DNA of 34,679 bases, from assembly GCA_027858715.1 (NCBI GenBank), contig JAQICD010000255.1:1-34679 (forward strand). Reading direction: 5' to 3'. The notes beneath the pieces were generated by a model. The model saw nothing but the letters and a program-made list of their open reading frames with translations, did no database searches and was not told where the DNA came from. Every line of letters starts with the position of its first letter. The first letter of the stretch is position 1. Shown here piece after piece: positions 7,682-15,607 of the stretch. This stretch comes from Prolixibacteraceae bacterium (GTDB lineage: Bacteria; Bacteroidota; Bacteroidia; Bacteroidales; Prolixibacteraceae). Both the position numbers and the translations under genes were made by a program.

Positions 7682-9142
7682 TTAGACTCCAAACAAACGA
7701 GGAAACCATAAACTAATTTCCGGAATGTAAGTAACCAACAGTAATGAAATCACCATTACAATAAATAATGGAATTAAAGGTTTTACTACCTTTTCAATAC
7801 GAACATTAGCAACACTACATCCAATAAACAATACAGATCCTACAGGAGGTGTGCAAAGACCAACACTTAAGTTTAATACCATGATAATACCAAAATGTAC
7901 CGGATCTAATCCCAAATTGGTAACAATTGGCAAGAATATCGGTGTAAAAATCAGCACGGCCGGCGTCATATCCATAAACACCCCAACAATAAGCAATATA
8001 AGGTTTATCACCAGCAATATTACAAGCTTGCTGTCGCTTAATCCGAGTAATGCATCGCTCACATTTTGCGGTATATTTTCGTATGCCATAATCCACGAAA
8101 GACCAATACTGGCAGCAACCAGCAACAAAACAATAGATGTTGTGCGTATAGAGTTTAACACAACCCTGGGCATGTCTTTAATAGTAACCTCCCGGTATAA
8201 AAGCGCCAAAATAAATGCATACAAAACAGCAATAGCAGAAGCTTCGGTAGCGGTAAAGTAGCCGGCAACAATACCTCCAATAACAATTACCAGCAAAAGC
8301 AAGCTCGGAATTGCATCAAACAAAATTTTAAAAGCACGTTTAGCTCCTTTCGGACTACTTTTCACTTTTCGCCCAAACAGTAATAATATCACACCAATAA
8401 TTGCTGCTAAAACAAATTTAAATGCAATGGTTGAAACTCCATTCAACTTATACATTCCGATACCAGCCAAAATAATCAAAGCTGTTGCAACAAATATCTT
8501 TAGCAACGTTTTAGAAACTGCTTTAAGTCCCTTTTCCTTGTATATCAACATACTCATTGCCATAAGCATAATTGAAACCCCGGTTAAAATACCAGGTAGG
8601 TATCCGGCTAAGAAAAGAGCAGTAATTGAAGCACCACCACTTGCCAGTGAATAAACAATGAGGATATTACTGGGGGGAATTGACAAACCAGTTGTTGCCG
8701 AAGTAATATTAACGGCCGCACTGAAATTCTCGTTGTAACCTTCGCGTTTCATTTCCCCTTTCATAATAGCTCCAATGGCCGAAGCCGATGCAGCCGCAGA
8801 TCCTGAAATGGCTCCAAAAAGCATATTCGCAAAAACATTGACAAAAACAAGACCAGCTGGCCATTTACCAACAATTACACGGGCAAGGTTAATCAAGCGC
8901 ATAGCTATTCCCCCACTGTTCATTATATTACCCGCTAATATAAAAAACGGGATGGCCAATAGGGTAAAGCTATCCAGACTGGTACCCATTCTAAGTGCAA
9001 AGGTTGTTAATGCAGGGATAAAATCAATACTGACCAACATTGTCAGTATGCCCGAAATTCCAATACTAAAAGCAATTGGAACGCCAAGCACCAGCAAAAT
9101 AACAAAACTTACTACTAATATTATTATTCCAAGAAACTCCAT
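7682..9142 (-). CDS. dctM: TRAP transporter large permease, DctM type
   Basis: A 486-residue integral membrane protein, the 12-helix transport subunit of a TRAP system that imports organic acids with a sodium gradient. The start MEFLGIII at 9142 was chosen because it opens at the first helix and removes the overlap with dctQ that an upstream ATG at 9238 would cause. Family signatures include VPIAFSIGISG, IPFFILAGNIMNSGGIA, LFGAISGSAAASASAIGAIM and FMDMTPAVLIFTPIFLPI. It is about 60 residues longer than the common DctM size; the extra part lies in the middle (around residues 215-275: a charged KEKGLKAVSK segment, two added hydrophobic stretches, and FGRKVKSSPKGAKRA). It sits between dctQ and uxaE, so uronates are the probable cargo. 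Confidence 0.9.
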   Translation of the reverse strand: MEFLGIIILVVSFVILLVLGVPIAFSIGISGILTMLVSIDFIPALTTFALRMGTSLDSFTLLAIPFFILAGNIMNSGGIAMRLINLARVIVGKWPAGLVFVNVFANMLFGAISGSAAASASAIGAIMKGEMKREGYNENFSAAVNITSATTGLSIPPSNILIVYSLASGGASITALFLAGYLPGILTGVSIMLMAMSMLIYKEKGLKAVSKTLLKIFVATALIILAGIGMYKLNGVSTIAFKFVLAAIIGVILLLFGRKVKSSPKGAKRAFKILFDAIPSLLLLVIVIGGIVAGYFTATEASAIAVLYAFILALLYREVTIKDMPRVVLNSIRTTSIVLLLVAASIGLSWIMAYENIPQNVSDALLGLSDSKLVILLVINLILLIVGVFMDMTPAVLIFTPIFLPIVTNLGLDPVHFGIIMVLNLSVGLCTPPVGSVLFIGCSVANVRIEKVVKPLIPLFIVMVISLLLVTYIPEISLWFPRLFGV

Positions 9143-9173
9143 ATTTATTATGATTAAATCTGCATTGCAGATA

Positions 9174-9647
9174 TTATTTCTTCTGATTAATATTTTTTCT
9201 GATAATTTCGTTTGAATAGTATGCCATAAGCAAACCACTGATAGGCAACACTAAATAAACATATCCTAAGGGCAGATGCAATGCAGATGATACTACATTA
9301 AGCTGAAATCTGGTTATAGAAAGCCAAAGTCCACCAACAACAAACACGAATATTGCAAACAACAGAATAATTGCATTTATTATAATAATCAATATTTGCT
9401 GTCTCTCAGGACTTGAACGCTGCAACAGCAAATCAATAGCCAGATGTTCCTGTTTGCCATGCACATATGCTGCACCTAGTACTCCCACCCATATTAAAAG
9501 AAAACCTGCCAGTTCATCGGTAAACGAACTTGGAGACGATAACAAGTAGCGGCTTATAACCTGCCAAAGTACATCAATAACCAGAATAGTCATCAAAAAA
9601 ACAACTACGTATTCCAGTACTCTATCAATTTTTTCTCGTATTGTCAT
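9174..9647 (-). CDS. dctQ: TRAP transporter small permease, DctQ type
   Basis: A 157-residue membrane protein with four predicted helices (about 12-32, 45-62, 85-108, 125-146). It is the small subunit that holds the P protein near the large permease. Typical features are VLWQVISRYLL followed by FTDELAGFLLIWVGVLGAAY and the charged KQEHLAIDLL segment. It starts three bases after the dctP stop codon and ends 31 bases before dctM. Confidence 0.88.
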   Translation of the reverse strand: MTIREKIDRVLEYVVVFLMTILVIDVLWQVISRYLLSSPSSFTDELAGFLLIWVGVLGAAYVHGKQEHLAIDLLLQRSSPERQQILIIIINAIILLFAIFVFVVGGLWLSITRFQLNVVSSALHLPLGYVYLVLPISGLLMAYYSNEIIRKNINQKK

Positions 9648-9650
9648 AAT

Positions 9651-10646
9651 TTAATCCTCTACTGCTTTAATACGTTGAATCAAATCGAACAACTCTGGTT
9701 TCGCTCGATACGATTCAATCATGGGTTCGACTTTCTTTGCAAAAGGTTCTTTATCGGGGTAATTAATTATCACACCTGCTTTTTGAACTTTTTCTAATGA
9801 TTCTTTTTCCGATTGAGCCCATACTTCACGCTGACTAGGCACAGATTCGTCGGCAGCTTGTTGCAGCCACTCTTTTTCCTGATCAGTCAGTTTGTTCCAG
9901 ATAACTGTACTTACAATCAACACATCGGGTACCATCGTATGCTCGTTTAAAGAATAATATTTACAAACTTCGTAATGGTGTGATGTATAAAAACTGGGCG
10001 GGTTATTTTCGGCTCCGTCAACTACTCCACTTTGAAGGGCAGTATATAATTCACCCCACGAAATTGGTGTAGGAGAACCACCCATGGCTCGTACTAATTC
10101 CATTGCTGTTTGACTTTTCATCACACGCAACTTCATTCCCTGCAAGTCATCAGGTGTTTTTATGGGTTTATTAAGGGTATAAAAACTCCTTGATCCTGCA
10201 TCGTAAAAACATAAACCCCGCACCTTGAATTTTTCGGTACTCAATAAAAGTTCTTTTCCGATATCACCATCTAATACATTAAATGAGTGCTGTTTAGAAC
10301 GAAATATATAAGGCAGCCCCAGTACCTGGAAATTATCGGTAAAACTTTCGAGTACAGCAGCCGATACTTTGGTAATGGCAAGACTACCTATTTGCAACAT
10401 TTCAACATTTTGTTGCTCAGATCCCAATTGCCCACTGGGGTAGATATCAATAGCCATCTTTCCTTCCGATATTACATCAAGGCGCTTTGCCATTGCAACC
10501 ATACCTTTGTGCACCGGATGGCTGGGCTCCAATCCATGGGCCAGTTTTAACACCGTTTTTTCTTCTTTTAACTGGCATCCCGATAGAAATATAACAACCA
10601 GAGGGAGTATAAGAAGATAATTTGACAAATTAAGATTTTTAAACAT
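9651..10646 (-). CDS. dctP: TRAP solute-binding lipoprotein, DctP type, probably for uronates
   Basis: A 331-residue substrate-binding protein with a lipobox (LSGC, Cys24), so it is lipid-anchored rather than free in the periplasm as in many Proteobacteria. The mature chain starts LKLAHGLEPSHPVHKG and has the conserved carboxylate-binding region GMKLRVMKSQTAMELVRAMGG, whose Arg normally pairs with the substrate carboxylate, followed by TPISWGELYTALQSGVVDGAENNP. This last motif is common in uronate-binding TRAP proteins, and the operon (uxaE downstream, gnd upstream) supports galacturonate/glucuronate. It is the first gene of its unit, with its own promoter. Confidence 0.88.
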   Translation of the reverse strand: MFKNLNLSNYLLILPLVVIFLSGCQLKEEKTVLKLAHGLEPSHPVHKGMVAMAKRLDVISEGKMAIDIYPSGQLGSEQQNVEMLQIGSLAITKVSAAVLESFTDNFQVLGLPYIFRSKQHSFNVLDGDIGKELLLSTEKFKVRGLCFYDAGSRSFYTLNKPIKTPDDLQGMKLRVMKSQTAMELVRAMGGSPTPISWGELYTALQSGVVDGAENNPPSFYTSHHYEVCKYYSLNEHTMVPDVLIVSTVIWNKLTDQEKEWLQQAADESVPSQREVWAQSEKESLEKVQKAGVIINYPDKEPFAKKVEPMIESYRAKPELFDLIQRIKAVED

Positions 10647-10669
10647 TCAACTTCGTTTTTAATTAGAAT

Positions 10670-10711
10670 ATCCGGGAACAACAAATATAGTTATTCCCGG
10701 ATTTTACAAAA
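10670..10711 (-). promoter_or_regulatory. dctP promoter embedded in a 9-bp inverted repeat
   Basis: On the minus strand a -33 box TTTTG (10707-10711), a 17-nt spacer and a -7 box TATATTTG (10682-10689) match the Bacteroidetes consensus. The inverted repeat ATCCGGGAA (10670-10678) / TTCCCGGAT (10694-10702) flanks the -7 box, so it may be an operator. Transcription would begin inside the distal arm, so only read-through RNA from gnd could form the hairpin; on the minus strand it lacks a T tract and is not a good terminator. Confidence 0.55.
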
Positions 10712-10734
10712 CATCTATATGAATTACAATTCAA

Positions 10735-12189
10735 TTATGCATTATAGGTAGAAGAAGCAGTATCGCCCCCACGACCGGTCCAGTTGGTGTGGAAAAATTC
10801 TCCACGTGGTTTATCAACACGCTCGTAAGTGTGTGCTCCGAAATAGTCGCGCTGAGCCTGCAATAAGTTAGCGGGTAAACGCTCACTACGGAAACCATCG
10901 TAATAAGACAATGCAGACGACAATGCAGGAACAGGAATACCGTTTGCAACTGCAGCTTGTATCACTCTGCGCCAGCCTTCTTGTGCGGCTTCAATTTTTT
11001 CTTTGAAGTAATTGTCAAGCAGTAAGTTTTCGAGTTTTGGATTTTTATCAAAAGCTTTTTTGATATCGCCAAGGAAAACCGAACGGATAATACAACCTCC
11101 ACGCCACATCAGCGCAATGCCACCGTAGTTCAAGTCCCAGCCATGCTCTTTAGCAGCCTCGCTCAAAAGATTGTATCCTTGTGTATATGAAACGATTTTT
11201 GCACCAAGTAAAGCACTTTCTAAATCTTTTATAAATTGTTTTTTGTCTCCTTTAAATTTTGGAGTAGGACCATTCAATACTTTAGATGCTTTTACCCTCA
11301 AATCTTTTTGCGAAGAAAGAACACGTGAGAATACCGCCTCTCCAATTAAAGTTAAAGGTGCGCCTACGTCAAGTGCTGCAATACCAGTCCATTTCCCGGT
11401 TCCCTTTTGGCCCGCAGTATCAAGAATTTTTTCTACCAACGGCTCACCATCTTCATCTTTAAAGCCTAAAATATCGCGGGTGATTTCAACCAGGTACGAA
11501 TCAAGGATTCCTTCGTTCCATTTGGCAAAAACATCGTGCATTTCGTCGTAATTCAAGCCCAACAATTCGTGCAGAACCTGGTAAGCCTCTGTAATAATTT
11601 GCATATCGCCATATTCGATACCGTTGTGAACCATTTTCACGAAATGACCGGCACCATCTTCTCCAACCCAGTCGCAACAAGGACTTCCGTCTTCAACTTT
11701 GGCAGCCACGGCCTGGAAAATATCTTTCACATGTGGCCATGCTTCGTTCGAACCACCGGGCATCATCGATGGGCCTTTTAGTGCACCTTCTTCGCCACCC
11801 GACACGCCGGTTCCGATGTAAAGCAAGCCTTTACTTTCGACATATTTTGTACGACGAATGGTATCGGGAAAATGAGAATTACCACCATCGATAATGATGT
11901 CACCTGGCTCAAGGTAAGGAATAACCTTGTCGATAAAGTCATCGACCGGCTGGCCGGCTTTTACAAGCATCATTACTTTGCGTGGTCTCTCGAGCGAAGC
12001 ACAAAGCTCTTCGATGGAATGCGCCCCAATGAAGTTCTTTCCGGCACCATGGCCATTCACAAATTTGTCAACTTTTTCAACGGTACGGTTGTAAACCGCT
12101 ACGGTAAAACCCTTGCTTTCCATATTCAAAACAAGGTTTTCGCCCATAACTGCCAAACCAATTAATCCGATATCTGCTTTTTTTGTCAT
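10735..12189 (-). CDS. gnd: 6-phosphogluconate dehydrogenase, decarboxylating
   Basis: A full-length 484-residue enzyme that oxidises 6-phosphogluconate to ribulose-5-phosphate and CO2. The Rossmann motif is GLAVMGENLVLNM, with NR after the second strand favouring NADP. Also present are GTGVSGGEEGALKGPSMMPGG, the catalytic region FVKMVHNGIEYGDMQ (Lys and Asn) and the C-terminal substrate loop around HTYERVDKPRGEFFHTNWTG. In many bacteria gnd sits with zwf and pgl; here it follows a MocA-like oxidoreductase by six bases in a uronate operon. 6-Phosphogluconate is not an intermediate of the standard hexuronate route, so its presence suggests a gluconate branch served by the LarA-like and PfkB-like proteins of the same operon. 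Confidence 0.95.
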   Translation of the reverse strand: MTKKADIGLIGLAVMGENLVLNMESKGFTVAVYNRTVEKVDKFVNGHGAGKNFIGAHSIEELCASLERPRKVMMLVKAGQPVDDFIDKVIPYLEPGDIIIDGGNSHFPDTIRRTKYVESKGLLYIGTGVSGGEEGALKGPSMMPGGSNEAWPHVKDIFQAVAAKVEDGSPCCDWVGEDGAGHFVKMVHNGIEYGDMQIITEAYQVLHELLGLNYDEMHDVFAKWNEGILDSYLVEITRDILGFKDEDGEPLVEKILDTAGQKGTGKWTGIAALDVGAPLTLIGEAVFSRVLSSQKDLRVKASKVLNGPTPKFKGDKKQFIKDLESALLGAKIVSYTQGYNLLSEAAKEHGWDLNYGGIALMWRGGCIIRSVFLGDIKKAFDKNPKLENLLLDNYFKEKIEAAQEGWRRVIQAAVANGIPVPALSSALSYYDGFRSERLPANLLQAQRDYFGAHTYERVDKPRGEFFHTNWTGRGGDTASSTYNA

Positions 12190-12195
12190 AGCTAA

Positions 12196-13209
12196 TTATT
12201 TTTTTGTTTTTATTGGTTTCTTATAATAATCTCTAACTATTTCTTCCATAACCTTATTGGTAACAGCACCACTTTGCCCATCGCTTAAAGGGGTTTCTTC
12301 GCCTCGCAATGCTTTCACCACATTCTGTATTAGGTTTTGCTGAACATGTTCGGGTTTCGGAAAATCAAACGCTTCGATTCCGGTAGTGGTTACCAACTTT
12401 ACTGGTACGAAATCGAAACATGAGAACTCAATCCGCCCTTTGGTTCCAACAATCTCAATTACATCACGGTCGTTAACGTCTGACGAGCTGAAACACCATG
12501 TTCCGCTACCAACAATACCATTTCCGATTAAGAATGATACGGCCAACATATCTTCGGCAGAATAGAGACCTGCCTGATTGCTAACAATTGATTTAACCGA
12601 ATGGAAATCGCCAAATAAAAAATGAAGGTAGTCGGTTTGATGAGCTGCCAGATCGTAGAAATGCCCGCCTCCGGCTATTTCAGGATCAACACGCCAGGGC
12701 AAACTTTCCATTACTTGTTCTTCGGCATGTTTGTAAAGCTGAATATTTACGTTTCTAACAGTACCAATCGCACCCTTCTCAATTAATTCTTTTACTTTTA
12801 AAAAACCTGGCAGGGCTCGCCTGTAGTATGCAACAAAAACCGGTACATTTTTAATTCGTGCCAATTCGTTTAGCTCTGCACATTCCTTGTATGTCCGGCA
12901 CATTGGTTTTTCAATATAAACCGGTTTACCGGCTTCGATAGCCATTTTGGCATATTGAGCATGCGACGAAGGTGGGGTTGCAACATAAACTGCATTTACC
13001 TCCGGGTCGTTAATAAGGTTCTGTGCATCGGTAGTCCATTTTTTAACAGAATGACGGCGGGCATAATCAGCAGCTTTTGCTTTATCGCGACGCATAACTG
13101 CCACCAACTGAGAATGAGCGACTTTATTAAAAGCCGGACCACTCTTCACTTCGGTAACATCACCGCAACCTATTATGCCCCATTTAATTTCGTCCATTCT
13201 GTAATTCAT
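12196..13209 (-). CDS. Gfo/Idh/MocA-family oxidoreductase
   Basis: A 337-residue NAD(P)-dependent oxidoreductase. The N-terminal Rossmann domain has IKWGIIGCGDVTEVKSG; VYVATPPSSHAQYA and the family EKP motif (VYIEKPMCRTY) supply the cofactor-side Lys. The C-terminal substrate domain has GGGHFYDLAAHQTDYLHFLFG with the expected Asp/His pair. An internal ATG four codons in (MDEIKWG, 13197) is equally possible; the first ATG leaves a three-base gap after larA. The substrate is not evident. The location between a LarA homologue and gnd suggests a sugar acid, sugar lactone or uronate derivative. Confidence 0.85.
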   Translation of the reverse strand: MNYRMDEIKWGIIGCGDVTEVKSGPAFNKVAHSQLVAVMRRDKAKAADYARRHSVKKWTTDAQNLINDPEVNAVYVATPPSSHAQYAKMAIEAGKPVYIEKPMCRTYKECAELNELARIKNVPVFVAYYRRALPGFLKVKELIEKGAIGTVRNVNIQLYKHAEEQVMESLPWRVDPEIAGGGHFYDLAAHQTDYLHFLFGDFHSVKSIVSNQAGLYSAEDMLAVSFLIGNGIVGSGTWCFSSSDVNDRDVIEIVGTKGRIEFSCFDFVPVKLVTTTGIEAFDFPKPEHVQQNLIQNVVKALRGEETPLSDGQSGAVTNKVMEEIVRDYYKKPIKTKK

Positions 13210-13212
13210 TTT

Positions 13213-14496
13213 TTATTTAAACCTGTCTTTATAAGCCCATAGCCCCAAAGCCGGATTCGAGATATAAAATATCTCTTCCCCATCGGGCATGGTATTGAAC
13301 CCGTTCTTTAATTTTTCAGGATTGTATTGTTCAGAAATTTCATCAATGTCGGCATAATTAAATCCAACGCTCTCAATTTCTTTCTTAGTAAGATTCCAGT
13401 CGTTTTTTCCAGGACAGTAAGTTATACTGAAACGACCTTCGGATGAGCCGTGAATTAAATGTGCCGCTGCGCCAAGATTTTCCTGCAAGTCTTCGTTTTC
13501 ATCAACAGCTTTTAAGGTTGCTGGTGTGCCGAAATAGCCATATTTACGAATCAAAACATCAATTTGTTTGTCTTCGCCAAATTCTTTCAAAGCAGAAGCC
13601 AGAACAATCAGTTCTCCATCGTCGGCCATAGCCATACGGGTTCGGTAAATACTTTTGTTACCAAGCCATGTGCTCTTAAATTCTGTAGGATCAAGCCAAA
13701 CCACAACCTTTTTCAATGGTTTTTCAACCATATCGAAGTTAACTTTTAACGAAAGTTCGGCTGCCTTTTCAAACACCTCAAAATCGTCGCCTACAAAAAG
13801 ACCACGTGTTACAAGTTTTCCATCGTTATCGACACCAACAACAGTTTGCACATAAACAATGGGTAAATGTTGCGCAAAATTATCGGTTGCATAATTGAAT
13901 ACTTTACGAACAGGAGTATCGGCACGCCCCATCATTTTTTCCATACCGTAAGCAGCGCCAATAAAATGACTTTTATTGATGCCTTCGGAACCACCGGTAC
14001 CTACAAAAATATTTTTATTGTAATTGGCCATTCCAACCACTTCGTGCGGCACTACCTGCCCGAGTGAAAGTATCAGATCGAAACCACCATCCTGCAAAAT
14101 CTTGTTAATTTGTGCAGGCCAACTGAAATTTACTTTTCCACCAGAAACTTTTTCAATGTATTCGCCCGGAACTTCGCCAAGTGTAATTACATCACGGCGC
14201 CAGTCGTGCACTCTGAAAAGCGACGACGGTACACCGGGAAACATATGCTCGATTTGCTCTGCTGTCATAGGCGAATGCGTGCCAAGTGCAGGCAAAATAT
14301 CAGTAAGCTTTTCGCCATAATACTGATACGAGAATGCCGTAAGTTCACCTGCTTTCGAAGGCAAACGGGTATAATCGGGCGGAATCGCCAGTACTTTTGC
14401 TTTCTTTCCAATTTTTTGAAGTGCCTCAAAAAGACCTTCTTTCAAATCTTTATCCGTAAAAACAGCATTTGCTGCCCCGGCTTCAAAATATATCAT
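13213..14496 (-). CDS. LarA-family nickel-dependent racemase/epimerase
   Basis: A 427-residue homologue of lactate racemase LarA (DUF2088 type). The catalytic residues appear intact: His74 (GTHSPMT), His151 (VVPHEVVGM), Lys161 and His177. The last three have offsets of +10 and +26 from His151, the spacing of His174, Lys184 and His200 in LarA, where Lys and His hold the nickel-pincer cofactor. Members of the superfamily act on several 2-hydroxy acids, including D-gluconate 2-epimerases. In this operon a hexonate is the most likely substrate: gluconate and mannonate are C2 epimers, and mannonate is the UxuB product. The cofactor genes larB, larC and larE are not in the window. It is tightly spaced between the sugar-binding lipoprotein and the MocA-like gene (three bases each side). 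Fold confident, substrate inferred. Confidence 0.85.
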   Translation of the reverse strand: MIYFEAGAANAVFTDKDLKEGLFEALQKIGKKAKVLAIPPDYTRLPSKAGELTAFSYQYYGEKLTDILPALGTHSPMTAEQIEHMFPGVPSSLFRVHDWRRDVITLGEVPGEYIEKVSGGKVNFSWPAQINKILQDGGFDLILSLGQVVPHEVVGMANYNKNIFVGTGGSEGINKSHFIGAAYGMEKMMGRADTPVRKVFNYATDNFAQHLPIVYVQTVVGVDNDGKLVTRGLFVGDDFEVFEKAAELSLKVNFDMVEKPLKKVVVWLDPTEFKSTWLGNKSIYRTRMAMADDGELIVLASALKEFGEDKQIDVLIRKYGYFGTPATLKAVDENEDLQENLGAAAHLIHGSSEGRFSITYCPGKNDWNLTKKEIESVGFNYADIDEISEQYNPEKLKNGFNTMPDGEEIFYISNPALGLWAYKDRFK

Positions 14497-14499
14497 AAT

Positions 14500-15519
14500 T
14501 TATTTTTTTACAAAAACTTCTTCCCGGGTATAAACGCCCTCACCAATCAAAATCGATTCAAAATTGGTCTCATCAACCACATAAGGATCAAAAAGTTTTG
14601 CAGGTACATCTACCCGACCATTGTTCACTGTTTGACTAAGCCCCTCAACGGTTCCGGTTTTAACCAGTTCCACAATCAGATCGACAGAACCATATGCCAG
14701 CTCTTTGAGTGGTTTAGATACCGACATGGTCATGCCGTCTTCCAACATCGAATGAACAAATTCAAGTGTTGCGTCCTGACCGGTAATAACAACTTCATCA
14801 GGTTTGTAACCATGATCCGATAAAGCATCGAAAGCTCCAAGACCTAATGGATCATTACAGGCGATTACTGCATCAATTTTGTCGGGATAGAAATCAAGAA
14901 TCTGATTCATAAGATGATATGCATTTTCATACTTCCAACCCTCAACAAATGTTTTATAAACAAAATCGATATTGTTACCTGAACCTAAAGCCTTAATCGC
15001 TTTTTCGTGTCCTCGTTTAACAAAAATGGCATTGGCATCGGAAGCATCGCCCCATAATATAATGCAGTTTCCTTTATCGACTCTGTTGGCAACATAGTCG
15101 ATCATTAATGTTCCCACTTTCTCATATTCAAATGAAACGAGATAATCGAGGTCTGAATTTTTAATTAACCTGTCATACGAAATCACGGGCACACCATAAT
15201 CGTGTGCATCACGAACAATTCCGGCTGCGGTATTTTGATTTGCAGCTACAACAAGTAAAGCATCTACGCCTTGTTCAAGTAATTCGTTTGCTTGCTTTAA
15301 CTGTTGGTTTTCATCGCCTTCGGCATTTTTCATAATCACCTCAACTCCAACCTCTTCAGCACGTTCATAAATATATCCAATATCCATTTGCCAACGTGAA
15401 CTTGATGTTGAGTGAATTAAAAAACCAATGGTTACTTCACTACCCGATTTCTTATTACAAGAAAAAAGCGTAACTAATAAAATTACGACCACCCCAAGAT
15501 TTACGATTCGTTTCATCAT
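14500..15519 (-). CDS. Sugar-binding lipoprotein, periplasmic binding protein type 4
   Basis: A 339-residue XylF/RbsB-like binding protein with lipobox TLFSC (Cys21). The N lobe has VTIGFLIHSTSSSRWQMD and DALLVVAANQNTAAGIV; then come VPVISYDRLI, IILWGDASDANA, AVIACNDPLGLGAFDAL and VVITGQDATLEF, all normal for xylose/ribose-type binders. No ABC ATPase or permease gene lies in the window, and the operon has a TRAP importer instead. It could serve a transporter encoded elsewhere, or be a sensory or scavenging lipoprotein. An internal Met2 is an alternative start. A gap of 88 bases separates it from the upstream kinase. Confidence 0.85.
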   Translation of the reverse strand: MMKRIVNLGVVVILLVTLFSCNKKSGSEVTIGFLIHSTSSSRWQMDIGYIYERAEEVGVEVIMKNAEGDENQQLKQANELLEQGVDALLVVAANQNTAAGIVRDAHDYGVPVISYDRLIKNSDLDYLVSFEYEKVGTLMIDYVANRVDKGNCIILWGDASDANAIFVKRGHEKAIKALGSGNNIDFVYKTFVEGWKYENAYHLMNQILDFYPDKIDAVIACNDPLGLGAFDALSDHGYKPDEVVITGQDATLEFVHSMLEDGMTMSVSKPLKELAYGSVDLIVELVKTGTVEGLSQTVNNGRVDVPAKLFDPYVVDETNFESILIGEGVYTREEVFVKK

Positions 15520-15607
15520 TTTTAAGCTTTTATAGTTATTTAATTATGCTAGTTTGATCGTGAAATTAAGAAAAATCTGAACATTGAGGAGCAATTAAGC
15601 CGTTCCT

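Noticed and set aside
9143-9238. Extended DctM start
   Set aside because: It overlaps dctQ by 65 bases and adds a non-membrane segment before the normal first helix.
10720-10733. Short palindrome TGAATTACAATTCA after gnd as a terminator
   Set aside because: It is AT-only with six pairs and no following T run on the transcribed strand; too weak to call.
14110-14823. Plus-strand open frame of 237 codons
   Set aside because: It runs antisense across the larA-like gene and the binding-protein gene; its translation is a shadow of their codon use.
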